From Bacillota bacterium (lineage in GTDB: Bacteria; Bacillota; Clostridia; Tissierellales; Sedimentibacteraceae), in contig JAEWJT010000004.1 in assembly GCA_023386345.1 (NCBI GenBank), positions 1-64,000 on the forward strand: a stretch of DNA of 64,000 nt, read 5' to 3'. A program made the position numbers and the translations under genes. Under the pieces are notes generated by a model that was not told the origin of the DNA, did no database searches, and worked only from the letters and a program-made list of their open reading frames with translations. Of the stretch, positions 40,946 through 50,693 are shown piece by piece. Positions within the stretch are counted from its first letter, which is position 1. Each line of letters opens with the position of its first letter.

Positions 40946-42922
40946 ATGAAAAAAAGACTTACATCTTTATTACTGGTATCCTGTATAGTAACTTCTTTGG
41001 CACTGCTCAATACTGGATGCTCGCCTAAACCTTCAATGTCAGCTTTGTGGGAGGCTGGTAACATAAGGAACAAAATAGTTGTCATAAGCGATATTCATAT
41101 AGGAATCGATGACAAATATGCCGAAATGGTGAAAAACCGTCCGCTACTAATTGAATTTCTACAGCGACTTCAACTCACGACAGATGTGCGAGAGCTGGTA
41201 ATTGACGGTGATTTTCTTGACGAATGGTTTCTGCCGGTATACTACCCAAGCTACACAGATGTAAATCAGTTTTATAAAGATGTGATAGCAAACAATCAAG
41301 GAATTATCGACGAGTTGAACAAGGTTATCAAAAGTGGGATAAAGCTTGTCTACATACCGGGAAATCATGACATGACACAGGATAATGCTATTTTACAAGA
41401 GGCTATTCCAAAAATTGTACAGATAAGAGATGCCAAAGGACTCGGCACGTATTATACAGGAGATCGTAACGAAATTGCAATCGAGCATGGTCACCGTTAC
41501 GATGTGTTTTCCGCTCCGGATACGGTTACCAATGCAGAGCTGTGCGACAATGATGATACAATTTTTCCAGCCGGTTATTTTTATGCTCGCTATGCTGCAA
41601 CATGGGTGTTAGAAGGTCGTCCAAAAGTTGAAAAGAATTTACCGGTGGTAACGAATGTGCCGGATAAATCTAATTTAGACCAGTATGGAGCTTATTTGTA
41701 TTACTCTATTCTCAAAAACGTATCCGAACGGATGACACCGAACGAGGGCCTTGACGAGAAAATATTTGATATGCACATGGCAGGATTTGACAACGCCTAC
41801 ACTTATTTGGATTTCTATCCGGTACAGCAGGCGGATGGAACCATTTCCGCACCTGTGCTGTTTCAGAACATTCAACGCACATGGGACGAGCGTCAGAAAA
41901 TCAACCAAGTCAAAGTTCCCAACAGCTTCCTTGAGGCGGTTGCCGGAACCTTGGACTGGGAGTATTTTTTCAGACAGGCAAAGGCGCAATATCTGGAAAA
42001 CCCCAACGAAAATGTGGATGTAGTAGTATTCGGTCATACTCATGTGTCCTCCTATCTGGATATGGGCAATGGAAAATACTACATCAATGAGGGAACCTGG
42101 ATCGACCATAACACCGACTATCCAGAAGCCACCCGTACCTTTGCTGTCATTACCACCGGCGAGAAAACTATCCCCGCACTGTATATGTATAATGAGGATG
42201 GCTCTGTGACCGATATTTCCGCAAGCGTCAGCAGAGAAAAAGACGAAACGACGTCCTCTGCAAATTCTTTGGACAATGTATCCTTTGATATCAAAGCACT
42301 TGAAAACTACGGTGATGCAGATACGCAAGCACGTTATGTGGAGGTAAACGGCTTAGCGGATGATGGGATACAGGCAAAACTGAATGAAGGATTAAAAGCC
42401 TTCTGCCTTGCACCGACTTCTTCTGCCGAAAAAGATACCACTTACGATATTATGCCTGTTTTTGAAGTGGTAGGGGGCGATTTGCTGAGCATCAGGACAT
42501 ACAATGCCGCCTATACAGCCGGTGCGGCTTATACTGTCAATTCCATACAGACACAGATCTTCAGCTTGACCACGGGCAATCAGGATGCGGGTAACCTGTG
42601 GGATTTCATAAAGGATAAGAGTGCGTTCAAACAACTGATCCTTGACGGCAAATTTGGTTTTGCGGCTGCGGGCGTTGACGGTGAATTGCCCAAGGAACTC
42701 AGAGTGGCGGCGGATAAAAAGCTTGTGGCGAGCATGGATACTTCCGAATTCGGAGCGCATTTCTACTTTGGCGACGGAGGCAACCTAAACGTATGGTGCG
42801 ACGGTGACAACCACGCAACCGGGGATTATTGGCTGTTCGACATCCCTGTCACGGACTTGACAAGTGTTGCAACAGACCGGTTGCTTCCCATTATTGAAGC
42901 CATGAAGAATCTTGGCAATTAA
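40946..42922 (+). CDS. Secreted metallophosphoesterase lipoprotein with DUF3298-like C terminus
   Basis: A 658-residue exported protein. The signal peptide ends in LLNTGCS, a lipobox-like site with an unusual Asn. The calcineurin-like phosphoesterase domain has the metal-binding motifs in order: SDIHIG near 44-49, GDFLDEW, GNHD near 139-142, HGH and GHTH near 363-366. After about residue 440 comes a second domain resembling DUF4163/DUF3298 (HFYFGDGGNLNVWCDGDN). The substrate is unknown; nucleotides, phospholipids or wall polymers are options. The ATG at 40946 has GGAGG 8 nt before it. The gene changes from AT-rich at the start to much higher G+C in its second half. Confidence 0.85.
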   Translation: MKKRLTSLLLVSCIVTSLALLNTGCSPKPSMSALWEAGNIRNKIVVISDIHIGIDDKYAEMVKNRPLLIEFLQRLQLTTDVRELVIDGDFLDEWFLPVYYPSYTDVNQFYKDVIANNQGIIDELNKVIKSGIKLVYIPGNHDMTQDNAILQEAIPKIVQIRDAKGLGTYYTGDRNEIAIEHGHRYDVFSAPDTVTNAELCDNDDTIFPAGYFYARYAATWVLEGRPKVEKNLPVVTNVPDKSNLDQYGAYLYYSILKNVSERMTPNEGLDEKIFDMHMAGFDNAYTYLDFYPVQQADGTISAPVLFQNIQRTWDERQKINQVKVPNSFLEAVAGTLDWEYFFRQAKAQYLENPNENVDVVVFGHTHVSSYLDMGNGKYYINEGTWIDHNTDYPEATRTFAVITTGEKTIPALYMYNEDGSVTDISASVSREKDETTSSANSLDNVSFDIKALENYGDADTQARYVEVNGLADDGIQAKLNEGLKAFCLAPTSSAEKDTTYDIMPVFEVVGGDLLSIRTYNAAYTAGAAYTVNSIQTQIFSLTTGNQDAGNLWDFIKDKSAFKQLILDGKFGFAAAGVDGELPKELRVAADKKLVASMDTSEFGAHFYFGDGGNLNVWCDGDNHATGDYWLFDIPVTDLTSVATDRLLPIIEAMKNLGN

Positions 42923-43006
42923 AAGCGGGTATGCGGGTTTGAACATAAGCGGTATTCCGAATCATTTGGGATGCTGCTGTATCCTCGCCGGAAGGAGCGT
43001 GATGGA

Positions 43007-43222
43007 ATGGAAAAGCGTAGGCGTGAGGATTTGCTGCTTTCTGCCCCCAATACGGAGGGCAACGTATGGCCAAAACAGGTTTGTCCGGTTTTTGAACCGA
43101 GAGCCAATACACCAGAGGGGATGCGGCAATGCTGGTACTGCCGGTGTGCTGATTTTCATCTGGACAAGCCACGCTCACTGGATGTGGGCGTGTGCTACTG
43201 GCCAAAAAAGATACTGAAATAG
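43007..43222 (+). CDS. Small cysteine-rich protein of unknown function
   Basis: A 71-residue protein, starting at the ATG 43007 with the SD AAGGAG 9 nt before it. It has five cysteines, in QVCPVFEP, RQCWYCRCADFHLDK and GVCYWPKK. Cys spacing and Trp content suggest a small metal-binding fold. I do not recognise a named family. It sits between the metallophosphoesterase and the SLH protein genes, 19 nt before the latter, in the G+C-rich block, and no signal peptide is visible. Its role in export or wall anchoring of its neighbours is open. Confidence 0.6.
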   Translation: MEKRRREDLLLSAPNTEGNVWPKQVCPVFEPRANTPEGMRQCWYCRCADFHLDKPRSLDVGVCYWPKKILK

Positions 43223-43241
43223 GAGGAGCTAAACAAAAAGG

Positions 43242-46200
43242 ATGAAAAAAAGAATTTTAAGTATTTGGCTATCGGTGTGCATGGTTCTGACTATGCTGCC
43301 GATTTCAGCTATGGCGAAAGAATTAGGTACGACAATCGGCGCAAAGGTCGAAATCATTGCATTTGCACCGATTGATGAAACAGAAATGTCGGTATCAACC
43401 GGCACATCTATGGAGGATTTAGGGCTTCCCAAAAGCCTAATGGCAACGGTACGGACAGCCGTGAATGCCGACAGCAAAACATTGGAGGATGCTGTCCAAG
43501 ATTCAGGAAATTCGGATAAGGGTTCCGTATCGGGCAATTCGGCAGAAGCAACCCCCGGTTCCACCACCCCGACAGATTCCAACGGGCAGACGGAGACAGA
43601 TAAAGTGCCCGGACCCGAATGGAAAGAAACAACTGCAAACATTCCGGTCACATGGACATCCGAGCCGGAATATGACATGGATGCCGAGGGTGTTTATGTA
43701 TTTACACCGGTGATAGAGGACTACGTGGTGAGCGCCGAGCTTCCGCAAATCACTGTAACGGTGGGTGCGAAGCCCATGATGATGGCTCTGCGCAGTGGTA
43801 CGCCCACTCCCTACGGAGATTTTTATGTCAGCATAGATGAAGACGGTGCAGCACCGGTCTATGACAACGGTGTGCTGACGTTCAGCACAGCGGGTGAATA
43901 TACCGTGAGCATGGCTGATAGTAAGACTTCCACCACTAACCGCATTGCGGTCAGTGCGACGGGTGTGACGCTGAATCTCAACGGTGTGACAATCGACGCA
44001 CTGACGGGGTCGCCGGGGGTGCCAGACGGCGCAAATGCCTTGACCGTGACAAGCAGCACAGTCACCTTAAATGTGATTGCGGATAGCTCCCTGACAGGCG
44101 GCATAGGCTACACCGCTCCTTTGAACGGCGGCAAAGGCGGGGCTGGTATCAGTGGGAATGTTACGGTAACAGGAGCGGCAACACTTACTGCCACCGGCGG
44201 TATGGGCGCAACGGTTCCATTAGGAGAAAGCTGTGACGGGGGAGCTGGGATTTTCGGTAATGTTACTGTCATGGGCACGGTAACGCTCACTGCCACCGGT
44301 GGCATGGGCGGACAACATGGTACTGTAACGGTAACCGGCGGTAGCGGTATCAGCGGAAATCTCATCGTCACAGGCAGTGCTACAGTGAGCGCAACCGGCG
44401 GTAAGGGCTTTTCGATGTACGAGACTCCCGGAAACGCGCTCGGCGGTACATTGACCGCCATGGGCTTTCTTCTCAAAGGGGGATTTACCGGTTTTACGGA
44501 CGCAGTAACCAGCGACGACTATCGTCTCAATCAATTTCGTTATATCTCCGTTGCACCTGTGCCGAACGTCGCCGAAATCGGCAGCGCAGGCTACCCCACT
44601 TTGCAAGCGGCGATGACTGCGGTTGCCGAAGGGCAAACCATCAAACTTCTGGAGAGTATCACCATCACAGATTCGTCGTCAATCACCATCGGCGGCACAA
44701 CCAGCTTCGCCCTTGACTTGAACGGCAAAACGCTGGATGGCGGCACCGGGAGTGCCTCCTTGATCAAACATAATGGCTCCGGCACGCTGACCATCGTTGA
44801 CGGCGGTACCGGCGGCAAAATTATAAACAACCGATATGCTGGTGACAACGGCGGAACTGTTGAGCTGTCCGGCGGAAACGGAAACCTGATTCTTATGAGC
44901 GGCACAGTCGAAAACATCAGCAGCTTTGCAATCAATAACCAAGGTAGCGGCACAGTCAGCATTCAAGGCGGTGCAGTGAGGGCCAGTTTCTGCGGTATTT
45001 TCACCAAAAGCGGCAACGTGGGCGTTTCTGGCGGTGTGATAGAGGTCACTGGCGGGGTGGCCAGCACTGCGATTAGTAGCAATGCCGGCGGCACAATAAC
45101 ACTTTCCGGCGGTATCATGTGTAGTCCGAATGGTATAGGCATTAGCATGAATGGCGGCGGACTCGTCGTATCCGGCAATTCGCCCATCATTCAAGGCGGG
45201 TATTATGCGACGAATTACCCTCCAATTTTAGACGATTACGCCAATGGAGAGGTCATCGCAAGCACGAGCTACGATGGAAATGACCCAGTGGAAAACTACA
45301 ATAGTGATAATCTTAGTTCTTACAAGCATCTGACCTTTGAGGCGAAAATAACTCCAACTGCCGTAGTACGTTGGGGTGTGGCAAAGGAGGACGGCAGCGC
45401 ACCTGATTTTTGGATTAACAGTGGCACACTGGACGAGGCCATAATCTATGCAAATGAGGTTTACGACGGCACGGTATATATTCAGCTTTTAACGGATATC
45501 GACAAGGATAATCACAACACCTGGCCTCTGACCTTTAACAACTTTGTAACTCCCATCATCCTTGACCTGAATGGCAACGATATCGACAGGGGTCTGACGG
45601 CGGCTACCTCCAACGGCAATGTGATCACTGCGAACTGCCAACTGACCATCAAGGACAGCAGTACGGACGAAGTCTCAGGGCAGGGTTACATCACCGGAGG
45701 GTATAACTCAGATGATACCGGTGGCGGTGTGTATGTTAACGGTATCGTCACCATGCAGGGCGGCAATATCATCGGCAACAAGAGCACCAGCTCGTCCAAA
45801 GGCGGCGGTGTGATGGTAGGACTTATGAGTAGTTTTATCATGGAGGGTGGCAGTATTGCCGGCAATGAAGCATCCAACCAGGGCGGCGCTGTCTATGCGC
45901 TACAAGGCAGCTTCACCATGACAGGTGGCAGCATTACCGGTAATAAGAGCCCAAATGGCGGTATCTATGCTCTATATTTTCGTGTAGGCGGCACGGCCCT
46001 TATCAAAGATAACACGGTGACCGATTCCTCCACAGCTTGCAACGTGGTGCTGACTTCGCAAGAAATTAATTTTGTGGATGGGGTGCCGCTCACCACCGGC
46101 GCATCCATCGGGGTGACCATAGAATCAGGCTACGACATCCCAGCCTTCGTCACAAAACCAAGCTCCTACGATTGCAGTGCCTATTTCTTCAGCGATGACA

Positions 46201-48443
46201 GCAGATACATTATCCAATATAACGACGAATACAATATGGTGCAGCTTGTGGTATCCGAGCCCATCATAGGCTCGCTGACCATTCCGGACTCCTTTACAGC
46301 GGGGAGCAGCGTTATGCTAAGCAACCTTAACAGTTCCTACAAGCCCACCGTAACGGAAAATGGCGTTACGATTACGGCACAGGGTTGGCAGTATTCCGTT
46401 GACTCCGGCGATTGGAACATTTGGTCAATTGGTGAACTTCCCCTCGACACCGCAAGCACTTATAAGCTGCGCTATTATGTAACCTACAACGGCGACAGCG
46501 GTTCGACAACGATTACCTCCAACGATGTAACCCTGAACGTGGTCGGAAACACAACCGCCCTTGCACTGGCGGCATCTCCTGCAAGCCAGCAAATCATGGG
46601 CAGTTCCGTCACCCTGACCGCAACCCTCACAGGTTACTTTACTGGTCCCGGTGTAAGCGGGCAGGAGATTACCTTTAAGAACGGTGGCACAGTGTTGGGA
46701 AAGGAAAACCTGAGTACCGATGGTATAGCTGTCTTTACATGGACGCCCGGCGACACAGGAACATTCGCATTGACCGCTGAGTACGCCGCCTCCCCTTATA
46801 ATACCGCCGCCACTTCAAGCACGATCAACTACACGGTGATTGTTGACCCGGATATTGCAATTGTCGCTGCGGCGAAAACCGCTGCGGCGAACGAAAGCTA
46901 CGCTGACATGAGTCAGACAGCAGCAATTGATGAGGACGCTATTAAAGCGGCGCTGAAAAACACTGCGGAAACGGTGGTCAACAACAGAGATATTACGGTC
47001 ACCATAAACAAAGTTGGCTACACCGCACCGATTGCGGGAACTTCTGCAAATCCCAGCGGCACAAATGGCAGCTACATCTTTATCATCACGGTGTCCAAGG
47101 GCAGCCAAAACGAAGCAACCATACAGAAAAACATCATCATCACGGCAACTCCTTATACAGGAGGAACTGACGGTGGTGGTGGTTACATTACACCCGCTCC
47201 GTCTACTAAGCCCACCGAGCCTGTTACCGGCAGCACGGAAAATAAAGCCACGGTGGACGGTAAGGGCAATGCCAACGTCAGTTTGACCGACAAGAATATC
47301 ACCGACGCCATTGCGGACGCAAAGGCCGAGGCGGCAAAAAAAGGCGTGAATGCAGGCGACATAACGGCGGTTATCCATGTCACTACCGGCGGGAAGGACG
47401 CAAACACCGTGACAGTCAATTTGCCTAAGACTACGCAGGAGCAGGTCATCGACAACAAGATTTCCAGCGTTCAGCTCGTGATTGACCGTCCCGACCTTAC
47501 CATTGGCATTAACCTTGCGGCGGTAACTGAGATTAACCGTCAGGCAAAGGCCGATGTTCAGCTTTCCGCTACCCGCATAGACAACGCAAAGCTGTCCGGC
47601 GATGCAAAGGCCGTCATTGGTAACCGTCCCGCATACGACCTCAAGGCGACCTATGCCAGCGGAAAATCCGTGACTGATTTCGGAAAAGGCAGCGTCAGCG
47701 TGGAAATTCCCTATACCTTGCAAAAAGGTGAAATTGCGGACAATGTCTATGCCGTGTATGTGGATGCAAAAGGCAAAGTGACCTATCTCACCGATTCCAG
47801 TTATGATGCAAGGCGCGGAACGGTGGTGTTTTCCACCAGTCATTTCTCTACATACGGCATAGCCTACAAAGCTGGCTTCAACTTTACAGACATCAATGGT
47901 CATTGGGCAAAGGATGACATTCTCTTTGCCGCAAACCGTGGTCTCATGACTGGCACCAGCGCCACTACGTTCAGTCCCAACGATTCCATGACACGAGGGA
48001 TGTTTGTAACAGCGCTCGGACGTTTGGCAGATGCCGATGTGAGCGGCTATACAAAGAGCAGCTTTGCCGACGTGAAAGCCAATGCCTATTACATGGGCTA
48101 TATCGAATGGGGTGTAAAAAATAACATACTGGTCGGCATCGGTGAAGGTAAATTTGACCCTAATGCTTTTGTAACCCGTGAACAGATGGCGGTTATTATG
48201 GATAGATATGCTGTATCTATCGGGTTTAAGTTACCGGAAGTTCACTCGCAGAAAATATTTGATGATAATACCAAAATTGGTGCATGGGCTGCTCCTTCCA
48301 TAAATCGTATACAAATGGCAGGCATAATTCAGGGCAAGGGAAATAATCTCTTTGACCCACAGGGCAAGGCTACCCGTGCCGAGGTTTCTGTAATGCTATG
48401 GAATTTTGTTGAGTTGACTATTTTTAGTGATACGGATGAATAG
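43242..48443 (+). CDS. SLH-anchored beta-helix surface protein (1733 aa)
   Basis: Secreted protein with a signal peptide (MKKRILSIWLSVCMVLTML, cleaved after MAKE-type AMA). Its middle is built of repetitive strands: about 240-650 with Gly-rich turns such as VTVTGAATLTATGG, and about 817-926 with MQGGNIIGNKS, MEGGSIAGNEA and MTGGSITGNKS, which indicate a right-handed parallel beta-helix like those of adhesins. An Ig-like domain lies at about 1103-1197 (ITFKNGGTVLGKENLS). Three SLH repeats (about 1546-1725; FTDINGHWAKDDILFAANRG) anchor it to the cell wall. G+C content is far above that of the window. The frame is open throughout, with a good SD (GGAGG) before the ATG. Function: probably adhesion or a surface matrix. 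Confidence 0.88.
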   Translation: MKKRILSIWLSVCMVLTMLPISAMAKELGTTIGAKVEIIAFAPIDETEMSVSTGTSMEDLGLPKSLMATVRTAVNADSKTLEDAVQDSGNSDKGSVSGNSAEATPGSTTPTDSNGQTETDKVPGPEWKETTANIPVTWTSEPEYDMDAEGVYVFTPVIEDYVVSAELPQITVTVGAKPMMMALRSGTPTPYGDFYVSIDEDGAAPVYDNGVLTFSTAGEYTVSMADSKTSTTNRIAVSATGVTLNLNGVTIDALTGSPGVPDGANALTVTSSTVTLNVIADSSLTGGIGYTAPLNGGKGGAGISGNVTVTGAATLTATGGMGATVPLGESCDGGAGIFGNVTVMGTVTLTATGGMGGQHGTVTVTGGSGISGNLIVTGSATVSATGGKGFSMYETPGNALGGTLTAMGFLLKGGFTGFTDAVTSDDYRLNQFRYISVAPVPNVAEIGSAGYPTLQAAMTAVAEGQTIKLLESITITDSSSITIGGTTSFALDLNGKTLDGGTGSASLIKHNGSGTLTIVDGGTGGKIINNRYAGDNGGTVELSGGNGNLILMSGTVENISSFAINNQGSGTVSIQGGAVRASFCGIFTKSGNVGVSGGVIEVTGGVASTAISSNAGGTITLSGGIMCSPNGIGISMNGGGLVVSGNSPIIQGGYYATNYPPILDDYANGEVIASTSYDGNDPVENYNSDNLSSYKHLTFEAKITPTAVVRWGVAKEDGSAPDFWINSGTLDEAIIYANEVYDGTVYIQLLTDIDKDNHNTWPLTFNNFVTPIILDLNGNDIDRGLTAATSNGNVITANCQLTIKDSSTDEVSGQGYITGGYNSDDTGGGVYVNGIVTMQGGNIIGNKSTSSSKGGGVMVGLMSSFIMEGGSIAGNEASNQGGAVYALQGSFTMTGGSITGNKSPNGGIYALYFRVGGTALIKDNTVTDSSTACNVVLTSQEINFVDGVPLTTGASIGVTIESGYDIPAFVTKPSSYDCSAYFFSDDSRYIIQYNDEYNMVQLVVSEPIIGSLTIPDSFTAGSSVMLSNLNSSYKPTVTENGVTITAQGWQYSVDSGDWNIWSIGELPLDTASTYKLRYYVTYNGDSGSTTITSNDVTLNVVGNTTALALAASPASQQIMGSSVTLTATLTGYFTGPGVSGQEITFKNGGTVLGKENLSTDGIAVFTWTPGDTGTFALTAEYAASPYNTAATSSTINYTVIVDPDIAIVAAAKTAAANESYADMSQTAAIDEDAIKAALKNTAETVVNNRDITVTINKVGYTAPIAGTSANPSGTNGSYIFIITVSKGSQNEATIQKNIIITATPYTGGTDGGGGYITPAPSTKPTEPVTGSTENKATVDGKGNANVSLTDKNITDAIADAKAEAAKKGVNAGDITAVIHVTTGGKDANTVTVNLPKTTQEQVIDNKISSVQLVIDRPDLTIGINLAAVTEINRQAKADVQLSATRIDNAKLSGDAKAVIGNRPAYDLKATYASGKSVTDFGKGSVSVEIPYTLQKGEIADNVYAVYVDAKGKVTYLTDSSYDARRGTVVFSTSHFSTYGIAYKAGFNFTDINGHWAKDDILFAANRGLMTGTSATTFSPNDSMTRGMFVTALGRLADADVSGYTKSSFADVKANAYYMGYIEWGVKNNILVGIGEGKFDPNAFVTREQMAVIMDRYAVSIGFKLPEVHSQKIFDDNTKIGAWAAPSINRIQMAGIIQGKGNNLFDPQGKATRAEVSVMLWNFVELTIFSDTDE

Positions 48444-48533
48444 CGGTAAATGAACAATAAATGTGTTAAAAAAGAATCTACTTATTTGTGTATACATTCT
48501 CTAACAGATACAATTTTATAATTCTAATATAAA

Positions 48534-48573
48534 AAATCAGTATTTTGTCTTGAACAAGATACTGATTTTTTTA
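48534..48573 (+). terminator. Terminator of the surface-protein block
   Basis: A 15-bp stem (AAATCAGTATTTTGT against ACAAGATACTGATTT, one G-T) and a T-run. From here to the mraZ promoter at 48729 the DNA is AT-rich with nothing recognisable. Confidence 0.85.
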
Positions 48574-48728
48574 TTTAATGTAAAAATAGAATTGGAATAA
48601 TCATTTTATAAAGTAAAATTTATTTATTTTTTATATTAATATTTTAAATTTATACAACACTTGATACTTCAAGCGTTAAGCAGAGCATCAAAAAAACATT
48701 AAAAAAATTTTCATTTTTTTGAAAAAAA

Positions 48729-48780
48729 GTGGTGCATTTATCCCACAATGTGGTATAATATACCCATTAGGTGGTGGATT
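48729..48780 (+). promoter_or_regulatory. mraZ promoter with MraZ-box-like repeats
   Basis: An extended -10 TGGTATAAT (48751-48759) without a clear -35. GTGGTG/GTGGTA occurs at 48729, 48750 and 48771, each exactly 21 bp apart, with CCCAC and ACCCA in reverse orientation between them. MraZ proteins bind tandem GTGG-containing boxes in their own promoter, so these are likely autoregulatory sites. Confidence 0.65.
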
Positions 48781-49218
48781 ATGTTTACTGGTGAATACAT
48801 ACATTCCTTTGACAATAAGGGAAGGGTTATAATTCCATCGAAATTCAGAGATGAACTAGGTGAGGTATTCTATATCGGAAAAGGCTTGGATAAATGTTTA
48901 TTTGTTTATCCTATTCAAGCATGGGAAGAATTTATTGGTAAACTTAAGAATTTATCAGCTTTTAATAAAGAAGAAAGATTTTTTTTAAGACAATTTGTTT
49001 CAGGATTTACTGAATGTACTTTTGATAAACAGGGCAGACTAATAGTGCCGCCTAATTTAAGAGAATTCAGTAACTTAAAAGAAGATGTCGCAATCATTGG
49101 AGTTATAGATAAAATTGAAATATGGAATAAGGAAAACTGGGATGCTTATTCAAACAGTGAAGAATTTGATTTTGATAGCATAGCAGAAAAAATGTCGGAA
49201 CTAGGCATAGGCTTATAG
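48781..49218 (+). CDS. mraZ: Transcriptional regulator MraZ
   Basis: First gene of the division and cell wall cluster and repressor of it. A 145-residue protein of two SpoVT-AbrB-like halves, each with the signature DxxGR (DNKGR at 11-15 and DKQGR in the second half). It opens MFTGEYIHSFDNKGRVIIP as in the family. The ATG at 48781 is used; the longer frame from 48748 crosses the promoter. The predicted leader is only about 15 nt. It is 10 nt from rsmH. Confidence 0.94.
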   Translation: MFTGEYIHSFDNKGRVIIPSKFRDELGEVFYIGKGLDKCLFVYPIQAWEEFIGKLKNLSAFNKEERFFLRQFVSGFTECTFDKQGRLIVPPNLREFSNLKEDVAIIGVIDKIEIWNKENWDAYSNSEEFDFDSIAEKMSELGIGL

Positions 49219-49228
49219 GAGGGGTTTC

Positions 49229-50158
49229 ATGGAATTTATTCACAAATCTGTTTTATTAGAGGAAACAATTGAAGGTTTAGATATAAAAGAAGATGGAATT
49301 TATGTTGATGCCACACTCGGCGGTGGAGGACATACATACGAGATACTTAAGCGTGCAACAAAGGGAAAGGTAATAGGCATTGACCAAGATGTATATGCTA
49401 TAAATAGAGCCGAAAATAAATTATCCGAGTTTAAAAACTTCATTGCATACAAGAGTAATTTTAGCAATATCAGCGAGATTTTAGATGACTTAAATATTGA
49501 AAAGATAGATGGAATTATATTTGATTTAGGAGTGTCCTCATTTCAATTGGATATACCCGAAAGAGGCTTTAGCTACAACCATGATGCTCCGCTTGACATG
49601 AGAATGGACAAATCACAGAAAATAAGTGCTTGGCACATAGTGAACGGCTATGATGAAAAGGAATTGACTAGAATTATAAGCGAATACGGAGAAGAAAACT
49701 GGGCATCAAGAATAGCGAAATTTATCATAGAAGCTAGGGAAACGGAATTTATAGAAACTACAGGACAGCTAGTAAATATCATTAAAAAAGCTATACCGGC
49801 AGGAGCGAGACAGGATGGTCCGCATCCTGCAAAGAGAACATTTCAAGCTATACGTATAGAGGTTAATAAGGAGCTTGAAATAATTGAAAAAACCATCAGA
49901 AATGCTGTGGACAGATTAAATGTTGGCGGACGTATTTGTATAATTAGCTTCCATTCCTTGGAAGATAGAATAGTAAAAAATACCTTTGCAGATTTGAATA
50001 GTGACTGTATTTGTCCAAAAGAATTTCCAAAATGTATTTGTGACCATAGAAGAAAGCTAATATTAATAAATAAAAAGCCAATTATATCAAAAGAAGCAGA
50101 ATTAGAAGATAATCCAAGGGGAAGAAGTGCGAAGTTAAGAGTCGGAGAAAGGGTGTAG
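49229..50158 (+). CDS. rsmH: 16S rRNA (cytosine1402-N4)-methyltransferase
   Basis: SAM-dependent methyltransferase that modifies C1402 of 16S rRNA in the P site. The 309-residue protein has the SAM-binding motif DATLGGGGHTYEIL, the segment IIFDLGVSSFQLDIPERGFSY and the conserved LEIIEKTIRNAVDRL and IISFHSLEDRIVK stretches. SD AGGAGG lies 7 nt before the ATG. The second gene of the dcw cluster, in its standard place after mraZ. Confidence 0.96.
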   Translation: MEFIHKSVLLEETIEGLDIKEDGIYVDATLGGGGHTYEILKRATKGKVIGIDQDVYAINRAENKLSEFKNFIAYKSNFSNISEILDDLNIEKIDGIIFDLGVSSFQLDIPERGFSYNHDAPLDMRMDKSQKISAWHIVNGYDEKELTRIISEYGEENWASRIAKFIIEARETEFIETTGQLVNIIKKAIPAGARQDGPHPAKRTFQAIRIEVNKELEIIEKTIRNAVDRLNVGGRICIISFHSLEDRIVKNTFADLNSDCICPKEFPKCICDHRRKLILINKKPIISKEAELEDNPRGRSAKLRVGERV

Positions 50159-50168
50159 GTGATTGTGA

Positions 50169-50645
50169 ATGTCAGCGTTATTAAAGCCAAAATATGATTA
50201 TGCTTATGAAGAACAACAGAATTTAGGGCAGGAAAATAAAAAAAGAGTTATAAAGAAGAAAAAGAGAAATAAACTAAGTTTAGGAGCAATAAAAACTTGG
50301 TTTATGATTATAGCAATATTCGGCATGGGCATTTCAATAATCTACAATTATGCCACAATAACTGAGAAAAAAATGGCAATTAATAATTTAGACAAAGAAA
50401 TTGCAGAATTAAATAATAAAATTGACGGTCACAACATATATTTAGAAAGCTTAAATAATACTAATATGATTGAAAACATGGCAAAAAGCTATTTGGGTAT
50501 GTCTTATCCTACTAGAAAGCAAACAGTGTTTTTAAATAGTGAAAGCAGTAAAAGTGATGAGGAACAATTAGTTGCTAATGAAAATCAGGAAAAAAAGCTT
50601 AACTTTTTTGAAAAAACCTATAATTATTTTGCAAAAAAACAATAG
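50169..50645 (+). CDS. ftsL: Cell division protein FtsL-like
   Basis: A 158-residue bitopic membrane protein with a basic cytoplasmic N terminus (KKRVIKKKKRNK), one membrane segment at about 46-66 and a short extracytoplasmic coiled coil (KKMAINNLDKEIAELNNKID). FtsL links DivIB/FtsQ and DivIC/FtsB in the divisome and activates septal wall synthesis. Sequence similarity is low across this family, so the assignment rests on topology and its place between rsmH and the transpeptidase gene. The C-terminal tail (SESSKSDEEQLVANENQEKK) is extra. Confidence 0.82.
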   Translation: MSALLKPKYDYAYEEQQNLGQENKKRVIKKKKRNKLSLGAIKTWFMIIAIFGMGISIIYNYATITEKKMAINNLDKEIAELNNKIDGHNIYLESLNNTNMIENMAKSYLGMSYPTRKQTVFLNSESSKSDEEQLVANENQEKKLNFFEKTYNYFAKKQ

Positions 50646-50693
50646 TTTAAAGAGTGAACGCAGTTAACTTTTTATAAACATAGATGATATAGA

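Noticed and set aside
41675..42328. 217-residue minus-strand frame opposite the phosphoesterase gene
   Set aside because: The plus frame carries all the metallophosphoesterase motifs; the antisense frame shows nothing recognisable.
44130..44420. Possible tandem DNA repeat array or CRISPR in the SLH gene
   Set aside because: The repeats are imperfect, in frame and explained by beta-helix protein repeats; there are no spacers.
44108..45194. Several overlapping minus-strand frames of 120-170 residues in the beta-helix region
   Set aside because: They are low-complexity mirrors of the glycine-rich repeats and change frame repeatedly.
46815..47903. 362-residue minus-strand frame opposite the SLH gene
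   Set aside because: It has no SD or family motif and lies opposite a well-supported gene; long antisense frames are expected in the G+C-rich block.
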